Source: Camarhynchus parvulus
Lineage: Eukaryota; Chordata; Aves; Passeriformes; Thraupidae
DNA length: 64,000 bases
Reading direction: 5' to 3'
Assembly (NCBI RefSeq): GCF_901933205.1
Contig: NC_044581.1
Span: 13,419,501-13,483,500 of the forward strand
In this document: piece after piece, positions 1 to 12,300 of the stretch
How the letters are laid out: every line of letters starts with the position of its first letter
Numbering within the stretch: position 1 is the stretch's first letter
Program-made: the position numbers and the translations under genes
The notes under the pieces: generated by a model
Told to the model about the DNA's origin: nothing
Database searches by the model: none
What the model saw: only the letters and a program-made list of their open reading frames with translations

Positions 1-267
1 CAAAAGGGAGCAGATTTCAGAGTTCATGACCTGGAAAGAATCTTCTACACTTACAGTTTTATAAATGTGCTTTAATAGAAATAATTTGCTTTCATTCTAT
101 TCTAATTGTATTTAACTCCAGATGAAATAGAAAACTTGATTTTTTTTTCCCCAATTAACATGTTAGTCTGAGTAAAACATGATGGCATAAATAGCCATTA
201 ATGATAAGGTATTTCACCATTACTGGGCAGGTGGGACAGCAGTGCCTGAGCCTGTGTGTGGGATTAC
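1..267 (-). other. PHKB intron 30 (5' part)
   Basis: AT-rich intronic sequence following the exon 30 donor. I see no exon, RNA gene or repeat here. Confidence 0.8.
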
Positions 268-397
268 CTGGGGCAGGAACCTCCCTGCCACGATGAGGCC
301 GTTAGGGGTTCTCTCCAGGATCTGCCACACGCGGTCGTAGAAACCTGCAGGAGTTCTGTTCAGGGAGCCATCCAGCTGCCTCCTGTTCAGCCAGCTC
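268..397 (-). CDS. PHKB: PHKB exon 30
   Basis: Encodes [20 protein letters not shown] then [18 protein letters not shown] and RFLPQ (residues about 920-963), ending on a codon boundary. The acceptor is CCCCAG and the donor GTAATC. It is the last PHKB exon in the window. The C-terminal exons, including the prenylated C-terminus known in mammals, lie to the left. Confidence 0.97.
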
Positions 398-3300
398 CTG
401 GGGACAGAAGGGGACAGGAGGGGACAGCTCAGCACACCTGGCACTCACAGCCTGGCCGCCAGGCAGGTGAGCAGTACAGACACCTCTGCTGCACACACAG
501 CACAGGGCTCAGCATGCAGAGAGCACAGGGTCACCCCTGGGGGTGTCTGTGCTTTATGGAGCTGCAGAAGAAGCAGCAACTCTGAAATCCACCCAGTGCA
601 GGCCAGTAGCAGTAGCAGATCAAATTCATCAGGTCTAATCATATAAGGAAAATGCATTTCAGCAGAATTGTGGAAGGCAGGGGTTTTTCCTGATGGTCTG
701 TAGCAAACAAGTAGCCTGCAAATTTAGAAAATTCCACAGAATGGTTTTGTAAAACTAAGGCTTTGAGCAAACTGAGTCACATTCTTCATGAATCACAAAT
801 CCTGTTTGCCTTCAGAAGTATACCAGCTTTTTTCTTTTTTACTTAAAACCATCAAGTATGGAATTTAATTTTCCTATTTTTTCTTCTCAGCGTTACTAGA
901 GGAATGGGGCTTTAGCCAAAATGTTTAAAACACCAGCAATGGAACTTGAAGAAGTGGCATCCACGGGTATGAATTAATTGCTGGATTCACAAGACAGATT
1001 TAAGTCTTGTGTGGGTGTCCTGAATGTATTTGATAGAGAGGACTTCCTCAAGTTACTTAGTCCTTAGCTGCTTTTTGAATCTTAAGTAGAAAAATCAATA
1101 CACACATTATTTTTTAGAAAAATTACAATTAAATTACTGCTTTGCAACATGCCTTTCTGTATTTCTAAGACCTGGTTCTGGTAAGCTGCTTGAAAACAAA
1201 AAAAAAAGGGAAATTCCCTGGTCAACTTGAACAATGTTGTTTTGCAGACCTTCCTCAGCCTGGCTCAAATTAATTCAGCACTAATAACCTTGGGGGTTTA
1301 GGTTTTGCTCCATATGTATTGGGAGATTAACATGACATGCTTGGAATAAAAACACTTGTCTATAAAATGACCTGTTCCTGCAGACACCAGTGTGCTGGAT
1401 GAAATTGCTAAAATATCTTGCATTAAAAAACTCTTAAATACTGGAGAAATGGTGAGAATTCCTTCTGAGATACAACCAGTAAAGAAAACACTAATTCTGA
1501 CAACTGCATGTATGGTTTTACACTTAATTTTCTGAGGGTAGCTCAGTCCCAGCTACACCACAAGACAAAGCAGACAGAGTGTTGGTTTGGTTTTTTCTGT
1601 GTTTTGGTTTTTTTTTTAAAGAATAAAAGGGAAAAATTATCACGAGGTGGTGCATTTTCTGAGCAGGTTTGAGCTCTAGGTAATTGGGATACACTTTCTG
1701 AGAACAAAGGAGATGTTTAAAGTTAACCCTATAAAGCCAGGGCTAAGCCAACATGCAGTGTGGGCTCTTTACCTGTATAACTGTATTGGATAAACATGGC
1801 AAGGGAAGAAAAAATTTCTCATAAATCACTTCTCAATTAAACACTAAACTACCAAAAAGTCATGTCTACTATGGCAGTTTCATCTTATTCTCTGTACAGC
1901 TCTGTCCTTGGATTAGGATAAGAAAACTTCCATAAAAGCAAAAAGACCAGTGGTGTGGTAAAAAGAACAAGTTGTTTTCTTAATACAAAAAAAGAAGAAT
2001 TTGAAGATGTCAAAAATGCTCTGACCCACCTACATTAATAGGATCAGGAAGAGAGTCTTGCAAACTGAATAAGCAAAGTGAGTTTCAGAACTGTTTGGAC
2101 CATTAAAAGAACAATTCTCCATTTTAAAAGAATTTCTTGCAATCTTGTGACCTACATAAATAGATTAAAAAGTGTAATCTGTGGAGTCTGTGCTTGCAAA
2201 AATGTCTTCTGTGAAAACTTGGAGAGAGGTTAGTTGTGGAGGTACATAGACCATTAGCCCTTTCTGTATGACAAATTAATTGGCAGTGAGCTATGGTATC
2301 ACATTACCAGAGATTTTTTTTTTCTAAAAACATCACAAGAGTAGGAAAAACTGTCCTCAAAAAGAAAAAAAAAAAAAAGAAAAGGAGAAGGAAAAAAAAA
2401 AAGGAGTATTCTGTATTTCCTGACAGGAAGAAAACTTTTAAAAACAAGTCACTAATGGGCAAGGAAAAACGAGTTAGCAATACTGGACAGGAAGAAGTTA
2501 GAAAAGAAGTTAGAAGATTGAAAGATGTGAAGGATATGCTGGTGAGTTTTTGTACTTGGATAACCCAAAAAAGAATCCTCATCCTCAGAAACTCAAGCCA
2601 AGTGCCCTTCAGTGACCTACCCATCGTGTGTTACAGGCATCAAAAGCAGCAGCTGCTGTGGCAATGCAGGTAAAATCTCTGACAAAAGGTGGTGCTTGAA
2701 TTCCTTACTGAGATTGAGCAAGTGCTTCCTAAAGAGCATTAATATTGAATGGAGAATGCTGCAAAGGGGTTGCTCTGCTGTGGTTTCACAGGACAGTGTC
2801 AGCACCAACGTGAGCAGGGACAGCAGCTGAACAGCAAGAACTGCTCAGCACAGCCAAGGCTCCGAAAAGCATCTGGGAGATACAGAACAGAGCCAGTGGG
2901 ACTGAGAGATGAGGCAGTGACTGAAGGAGCTCCTTTCTCAGGGGTTACAGTTTGGGGGAAAAACACAGGTGTGTTTTGAATGAAGCAGGAACATAAACAG
3001 CAGGATGTGTGGTGTAATTCCTTTGTTGAGAGGAAAAGCCCATCACCCATTCAGTCAAGGACTATGGAAATTATCAGCAATATTATGTGCCAAAGTTTAA
3101 CTTAACCAGAAATAAAACTAAGAGGAAGAGTTTTGACTTCACTCTTATCAATAAAGTTAAGTGGAAATATTGCAATTTTAACTTTTGTCTTGCATACCTG
3201 GTATCACAATGAATGTTCTTTTTGGCAGCTGGTTACAGCTTGGAGAAAAGATTCCAACTTTCAGGCAGTACCACTATCTTTTAAGAATTCTAGAGAACAT

Positions 3301-6300
3301 CTGCTCTTACTCATATAATAACCTAGAAGAAAGCAGGCACTGAACAGCAGATAAACTGTTCCTACAAGTCACTTAAGTGGAGGTATTGGGTAATTTTTGG
3401 CTTCTTTCCCCACATCAAAGAGTGTAACAGTTCACATTATAGCAAACAGATCTCTATTCTCTGGCAGTAAAGAGATTTCCACAAAGATAAAGCTGAAGAA
3501 GGAATATGCAGTAGAAAAGAAACAATTCTATAACCTGGGCCCATGTGAAAGAATGAAAAAGTGCCTTTTTGCTATCTTCCCTTTAAAAATTAGAGATGAT
3601 TACAGATACCTGGTGATTTCAGGTGCACACAAAGCAGCTCAGGAATGAAATGTACTTGAACATCTGTGAATGAAATCAGGAGCCCCAGCCCCAGCCCTCG
3701 TTACCTGCCCGGCTGCTGAGGCTGCAGAATGTCCAGCAGGAGCTGCTTCACCTCACTGGGGGACATCTGGTACAAGTCCTTGGCTGGCATATCCCCAGCT
3801 CTGATCTTCAGTTCATACTTCATAGCATGGATAATCCATCTACATGAGGGGAGGAACAGATTTAGTCATGAAATACAAAGTTTCCAAATAGGAAAAATCA
3901 GTCTAATAAAACAGCTCATAAGAATTCCACACAGTCCTGCTATTTGGCTGTCAGGACTTGCATAAAATATCAGACAAATACTCTCCTACTCTTCCTGTTT
4001 GATTGGAACATGATACAAGCTGAAAGGGATAATGCAATTAAGAAATGTGTTGTGGACCATGTTTTCCATAGAGAAGACTGATTGGACTACATTCCCTGTA
4101 TTCCATGTTCATTAAGACCAACATTTACCTGCCTTTTGATGTTAAAATTCCTACTCAGAATTATGCTCTGCCTATACATGCATTTTGCTGATGAGTTTTA
4201 AAAAGCCATAAAATTTACAATATTTTACATTTACCAAGACTTCAGGGCTTATTTCTAGTTTTAGCCTTTGAAATTCATTTTTTGCAGTCTATCACACTTT
4301 TTTTTCTGCTCCTTTTTGAAAAAAATTTGATTCAATAAAAATATAGCAACAGTGAAGATTTTTAGCCTGAGGTATCAGAGGGGTAGAACTTGGCAAAGTG
4401 TTGAAGGAAAATGCTGAGTTTTATTGTGCACATTATGTAAAACCAGCACTCCAGCCTCTGATGCAATATCAAAGATGAAATAAGGTACAGGTACATCAGG
4501 AGCCAGATAAGCACAGAACTCAGCCTCTTACCCTCTCCACTGGTTCAGTTCCAGTAGGCATTACTAACAAAAGGAAACTGAACTAGTTTTTCTTCAAACA
4601 GTCCATAACAGCTGATCAAGGCTTGGGTACATCAGAGCCTTTCTGTGTTTATCTGAAAATGCAGTGAGAGATTCAGGCTGTCATCTCCACAGCCACATTC
4701 TGTGGTCATTTACTTGTTTATCTAACCAGGTGCAGAGTGTTTCTGCTTATGTAAGTCAAGTCACACTCCTTCCTAGGGAGTTCTTAGGAACTACACAGAA
4801 TTTGGAGATGCCTGGCCAGCTGATCCAGTGTTGATTACATCTAAGGTTTCCAGGACCATGCATTGGAGGTGCAAGATACCAGGGAGTATTGGGGTCCATT
4901 ACATTAGCAGAACATGCTATTTCATTAAATTTAGCAGCTGATGAGTCCTTCTGTTGTTACTAAGATTAACAACACGACTGGCTCAGGAATTCTCTCCCGA
5001 CTCATGCCTCAGATGTGTCTGTGTGTGAGTCCCTTACTGGAAGTTTCCCTTTGCAGTGCCCTGCAAACCACACCAAAGTCAAGGGTGGACCTTCTGCCGA
5101 GCTCTTCACTGATAAGAGGTGAATTCAAGTCAGTTGGCTGGGAGTTTTTACAGTAATAGGGCTGTCAGAAACTTGATCTATTTCAACATGAAACCCTGAA
5201 AACAAATCAATAACAAGACACTAAATCAAATCATTATCAAACTGGAACGGCATTTCTGTGAGAAGGTTAATTTTGCTCACTGGAGTGGGTGATAACACTG
5301 AAATAAAGGAAATTGAATCTCTAGCATTAACCTTGGGAGAAAGAAAAAAAAAACCTGCAAAAAGGATTAGCTAGAGAGAATAAGGAAGGGGAGGAAAGAG
5401 GAGTAACATGGATCTGTGGAGGGGACAGAAAAGCATTTAAGTGCAGAAGGATACTTCCAGTTAAATGTAATACTGGCAATTTTTTGTTTTATGATGACTG
5501 GAATGTACTGCTAAAGAAGAAATATTAATCTTGTATGCTAGAAAAAAGGCTGCTGGTATCTACCTCCAGTGCTGAAATGCTGTATTTTTCTCTATGGAAA
5601 AAAACATGGAAGATGAAACACTTAAGTTCTGATTCTAAAGCATGCTCAGTGATTCAGTAAATCTCAGTCAGTAGCACCTGGCCTCTTCAAAGAAGTGCTT
5701 ATTCAAATGCATGTCTCTTCCTAAATGTGAAAAAAATAATTAACTTCTGTGGGTAGCAAAGTAAATGCAGATACCATGGGATGTGACAGCACTCCAGCAC
5801 AGCCTATCTGCAGGTCACCTTGTCACAGAAGGAAAGAGAACAGGTGGGAGGTAAATGATGTTTTAACCTTGATTCAAGTTTGTGGCTCTCGGAAGTCCAC
5901 ATTGCCCTGCAATGCCAGAGGCGCTTACTGACCCAATCCGTATCTTCAGCATTCCACGGAAGAGTTCTGGGGAATTGGAGATGATCCAGCCAATGTGGAT
6001 GACCAGCTCCTGCTGCAGCACAGCTTCTCTTTCATCTTGCAGCCGGCATTTATCATAGATCATGTCCTTAATCACTGCGGGTGATAAGGGGTTAGAGATA
6101 ACTGCTTCCTCCTGGCCAAACGCTCCCAGCGTCACCTGTGGCACAGGGAAAACAATTCAGAGGGTAGGGACAGCAAGAAAAGCACTGCACAGCAATTCAG
6201 AAACAAACTGCACCAACTTTGCTTTGCCTGTTAAAAATTTCACAATACAAGGGTAATTTTACGTCAATGGCTGATGCTTGTTAATACTGTTAATTGGATG

Positions 6301-9300
6301 CTATTGAAGTAATAAACTTCACTAACAACCACAGTGAATATGGAATCTATTTTTCCAAATTAAAATAAAAATACAAGACCACTGCTTTATAATCAGGTTA
6401 TAATCAGGACTGTATTTCCTAAACATTAGGTTTAGACAGTTATATAATTTCATACATTTCAGCTGCAGAACTCAATTAAAATTCAGAATTAAATTTACAG
6501 CTTTGTTTTCTTATTTCTACTAGCATGCTAAAAGTTACAGCCTTAATTTTAAGAAAATATATTGCTGGTACCGGATTGTTTAACCACAAAAAAGGAATTT
6601 TATTAGAATTCTGTTTTGTTTTTAATCTACTGTCAGTAAGACAGCAACACTAGTTTTTCTGCTATAATAAAGATCAAGGAAGGGATGTTAGGTTAAAAAA
6701 TTGCCAATAGCCTCAAATTATGCTGCATGCAGGTGTAGCCTTCTCTACAGCTGAGCAGCACCAGAAGCACAAACCCAGACCTCAGTCTGGAGTAAGACAA
6801 CAACATTGCATGTAAGCAGGTATACACATACACATATTTGACACAAAAATACAGAAATATTCAATTTGTATTATTTAGAAGCAACTATTCATGAATTTAA
6901 TTAAAATTACTCTGCTGGGGAAGAAAAACAATGTTCTCCTTAGGAAAGGAAAAAACACAAACTTTCTTTGAAACAGAAAACCCTGACAGACCTTTTGCTC
7001 AGCTGCCACCCACGTGTTGTATTATGCTCAATCACACAGAGAATGATTTCATTTTCATTAAAGAAGTCTTTCAAAAGATGCCTTAATACTTCACTCCATC
7101 TGCTTTTGCCAAGTAAGAGGGCACATAGATAAAAACACAGAAAGGTTTGGGTGGGAAGGGACCTTAAAGATCATCTTGTTACAACATTCCTGCTCCAAAC
7201 CCTGTCCAACCTGAACACTCCCAGAGATGGGGCAGCCACAGCTCCTCCAGGCAGCCTGTGCCAGGCCCTCCTCACTCTCACAGGGAAGAGTTTCTTCCTA
7301 AGATCTAATCTGAACCTGCCCTATTTCATTGTAAAGCAATTCCCTCTTGTCCTGTCTCTACATGTCCTTGTCACAAGTCCCTCTCCAGCTCCACTGGAGC
7401 CCCTTTAGGCACGGGAAGGGTTTCCAAGGTCTCCCCAGAGACCTTAAACCCAAGAAGTTTCAGAAATCATGCCCAGTCCTATCTTCCATAAATGCTGAAC
7501 TCTTTTTTCAGTCTTATTCTTTCATTAATTTAAAATTATTATTCAATTCCAAGTACACTTATTAAACATATCTTTATTTTCTCTGGATTTCTCTTGTTTG
7601 GTAAGATTTTTTTAAGCCATTGCATACTTTTAAAAGAAGCATCAGAGGCCTTGAAAATGAACAAGCCATTTGTTTAGTTTCTGTTATCATTCCTTAATGC
7701 AGTTCTTTGGAGGAAAGACTTACCTGCTTGCCCTGAACTAAAACATTAGTAATAGATGGTGCAAGGCTGTCCACTAGTTTACCTAAAAGACTTGCTGCGA
7801 AGCGCACAACAGACCTGAGGGCAGAAAACAGAGCAATCCCACTACATATCACATGCTAGTTTAATGAATTCAGATAGAAAGCTGCTGTCTGCCACAGCAG
7901 AATCTCAAAATTAACTCAGTGAATACATACATTATGTACAAAGTGGAATTTGGATCAGATTTTATGCAATCTTCTGTAGGTTCTCATTTTTTAGTTCAGA
8001 TATAGGTTAATGGATCAGAAATAAATTTAGTTAGAACTCATTAAACTACCAGTTCCATAAAAAGCTTCTTGTTCTCTTCTCGACACCATCTTAACCAAAG
8101 GCAGGTAAGAAATGCCAGCTCCTCTTTTATGACATTTTCATCATTTTTGCAAGATAACTTTGGTAATTTTTAAATCTATTTCAGGAAGAGTCAGAAAGAT
8201 TTTGCAAGAGAAAGTATAACACATAACACCAAAGCCTTGCTGTGTGTTCCATACTGAGGTAATATTTTGGATGTGCAGCATGAAAAGAAGAGGCTTGTGT
8301 CACCTGCCAGGTTAAAAACAAGCTGTAACTTCTAAGAACAACATTTTTCTATGTATGCAGTAGGTGGTTAAAGATATGAATACATTTAATAATAACTTCC
8401 TGACAAAATACAAACCTAACAGAACTGTAACTGAGCTTTTCTAGCATAGCTTTTGAGGCTACTAAGAATCATTTATTCACAGAGATGAGGAATAAGCTGT
8501 AATATTCTATGGTGTTAGTAAAAAACTCAAACAGTTGATGTTGATTCCTGTGAAAACTGCTACACGCTCCTTAAGATCAAGAGCAAAGCATTTCAAAAAT
8601 GCATTAGCTGATACTATCAAAATGCAAATAAGCAAAAAGAAAATATCTCACAGAGCTGCACTTCATATTTCTGGGCACTTTACCTGTTTCCCATGTACCA
8701 GTAAAGTAGTAATATGTGGGGTTATAGAAGAAGAAAATTTCTGTGCAAATGCAGCACTGTAGCGCAACACCAACCTATATGTGTGTCACATGGCAATCAG
8801 GGAAGAGAAATGAAAAACAGTTTACATATTTTGTTCCTAAAAATACTTCTGATTTTTATTAATTACAAAAAATACCACCAAGGTATTTTGGGTCTACCTC
8901 ACTATTGGCAAAGGCCCATTTAACTGTACATAGAGACAAAACCGAAAAACATATTTATATTTACTGACCTGTTAGGAATAGTTACAGAGTGAGAGAAAAG
9001 AGTTCAGGACAGGCTTGACTTTTATAAAAAGAAATTAAATTTCTACTGAGCTTCAGGGCAAAGAAATTAATAAACAACATGTAAATATCAACCAACTTGC
9101 TGAAACCTTTTAAAGTTATTGTGTCAAAGTCAGGCTCAAAGCAAATTACTTCAGGGCAATAAATCTGAGTTAGTGCATCAGCTTAAATGATTTATATCTT
9201 ATCACCAGCCTTCCTACATAGAGATATTGACAATATTTTATCATGCCCTGTAAGAAATAAGAATATTAACATTCTTCTCACATTATTTCAATGTAATGGG

Positions 9301-12300
9301 GCCTGTGTATTTGCAACAGCACTCAGTGCAAAACCAGCCTATTGCTTTTGTATTTTAAAAGGTAGCAGTAAGAAACTGCTGCTTAATTTTTTAAAGCCTA
9401 TTAAACCAGACCTTCAGCTGCCATGCACCAATACAACTGTCAGGAAAGCTGCCATTTCCCCCCCTTTAAGTGTGTGAGAATCCAGCCTTACTTTCTATAA
9501 AAACATCAGGAAAACAAAACTGGTGTAAGGCAGAAGGAACATGGTATTTGTATACAAACCAGAGCTTTCTGCTGCCAGCTCGTCGGTAGATTCTTTCAAT
9601 GTGCTCAGCAACAGTACCTACAGGGATTGAACAAAGAAAAGAAAAACAAAACACAAGCAAAAAAAGATGCACAGGTTTTCATTTAACAGTAATAAGGCAA
9701 GTTTGATGAGACCAGTTAATTCTGAAGCTGCTTTAGTAAAGCACTTATCTATTATGCTCTACATCTAAAATTCAGATGCAATCAGGTCCCCTGTCTCCCA
9801 GTGTATGTTGTTATGAAAAAACCAAACCAGATTTCAGCTGAATTTGCTGCTCATGCTGTAGAGTCACCTATAATATCACCTGTTCTTGCAATATATTGGG
9901 GGAAATTAATTTACATATAGATTTGGCCTATAAAAGTACACCCCATCACAAGGTACATCCTCAAACTGCAGAACCTAAAGTTCTTCAGCTTCTGTGTTTA
10001 GATTTATGTTTTATTGATTGGGTGATTACCAATGTCAGTCTCAGCAGTCTCCATGCAGGGAACTCAGTCAGTGACCCAGCCCATTCAATCCCAGGTGCAT
10101 GTTAAAAAGGTTATCATCACCACCATTTCATATGGGATGGCACTGAGAGCTCTGCACAAGTTAGCTCTGAACCACCAGAGGCACAATTGCACTTTTTTGG
10201 TTTTAATTGATTTCAACAGTGTTTTAAATTCATCATCATGACCCAGTGGTTGTAAGTGGTAACACTGCTTGCTCACAGAGGTTAGGGAATCTGCCCTGAG
10301 CTGTTTCTAGAGCAAAGAACACAACCTACAAAGGACTAAAGGAAGCTCCTGAGCTCCCAAAGCCTCCCAACACTACAGGTGACTGCTGGAAAAGGGCACT
10401 GCAGAGCCCACATGGCCTAATGTGCAGATTGCAGCCACGACTTGCAGCAATGCACTGGCTTATCAGCCAAAGGGTTTTACTCCACTTGAGGTGGCTTTCC
10501 AGTCCTGTGGGCAGTTTTGGGCATCACAACAGAAGAAAGATAGAAAGAAATTATCCAAAGAAGGCACAGGAAGATGGTGAAGGATTTAGCAGGAAGCCAC
10601 GTGAGGAGTGGCTGAGGTGACTTGGCTTGTTGTGCTCAGAGCAGAGGAGACTGAGGAGGGACCCCAGTGGGGTCTGCAGCAGAGGGGCAGAAGCAGATCT
10701 CACTCTGTGACCAATGACAGGACTCAAGGAGATGGCTGGAGCTGAGGCAGGGGAGGTTTAGGTTGGAGATCAGGAAAAGGTTCCTCACCAGAGGGTGGCT
10801 GGGCACTGACCAGGCTCCCCAGGGCACAGCACCAAACCTGACAGAGCTCAGGAAGCTCTCGGGCACATGGGGGATGGCTGGGGTGTGCTGTGAAGGATGA
10901 TGATCCTTGTGGGTCCCCTCCAACTCAGAATATCCTATAGATTCTATGATCTTTTTAACACAGCAATGCAGATAAAATGTATGTTTATGTCAATATGACA
11001 GCTCTTCTCCACATGAAGCAGCCATCTCATACCAAAATTAAGAAGCAGGGCTCTGTAACATGAGGTGGGAAGTCCCACTGCTTGATGAGTAACTAAGAGT
11101 TACTCATATTGTTTGATTTGAATAGCCCTCTTTTTTCTGAGTAATCATATATAAAAAGGCAACTAAAAAGCAATCTTTGGGAAAAAAGACAAAACAGCAA
11201 ACTTTGCAGCACAAAATCCCAAAGCCTCAGTAGCCTTCTCAGAATGATATTACAGGAATTTAGACCCTGTGCTCTAAAACAAAGCCATAACACAAAACCA
11301 GAGCTTCACAGACACATTGAACTGAAGTGAGATTACATCAAAGCAGAATAAAAATTCACTATAAAGCCTCATATAGTACAGACTGTTACAGACATTTAGA
11401 CTTGTCTTTTCTTTCTGTTTTCTTTGTAAGGGCAAATCCTGTATTTTTTTCTAAACTATGCATTCAAAATTACAACCAGATACAGCACTGGCCTACAAAC
11501 TCTCTAAAAGCATTCATATATCCAGCAGCTCTTCCCCACCACAGCATCAATCTGCATCTCCTATTTAATGCAGAAATTGCTCTAAATGGCAGAGAAAAGA
11601 GCTCCACAACTGCTGGCAAGCACAGCTGTTATTCATGTTCATTGCAACTGAACACAGAGCTGCTTCCTCAGAACAGTCCCATGGCAGGAGCTCTTACCTT
11701 CCTTGGTGATGAAATTCGGCCCTTCCCTTTTGAGCAATATACTTGAGAGTAACACTTGACTTGCCAGGCAACTGCAGTCCTTAAATAAAAAACAGCAACA
11801 ACAGAACCATAAACAGCCTTCAGATTGTCACTGAAGCAAAGCCAGAAGAGTTATTAAAAATTTCAGGTGAAACCAAAGGGCCTTTTCTTCTTTTCAATTT
11901 AAGGAAAAGTATAATTATTTTATTTTCAAGGGGATTTCACAATTATCCCATACCCTGTGTGTGTGTATCCTTGTCACTGCTGCTTGCAGAGCCTTCTCTG
12001 TGGGTCATATTAAGCTGTAATAATTTGACCTTGGAAAAGTTTCCTGATTTTTCATCCTCAGGTCCTTTATTTTACAGCAGAAATGCTTGTAATGAAATAG
12101 GGAACCAAGCAGAATACTTGGTGTGCTTGTATCAACACCAGATCTAGAACAGTCACTGGCAGTTTCCCTCTAGGTACAGGAAACAAGTGGCAGATTGGAG
12201 CCATCCCTTGATGCCACAAAGAAGTTCCCAGTCTATCCAAGTGAATACCCACTGCTCAAGTCTCTTTTGATTAGCAGTTTGTCAATAAAATATCTGTTCT

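Noticed and set aside
2293..2673. Lysine-rich 126-codon frame
   Set aside because: The lysines come from the A/G-only tract. There is no start context, splice support or protein similarity.
11327..11746. 139-codon plus-strand open frame
   Set aside because: It overlaps PHKB exon 24 antisense and has no recognisable similarity. The conserved reading is on the minus strand.
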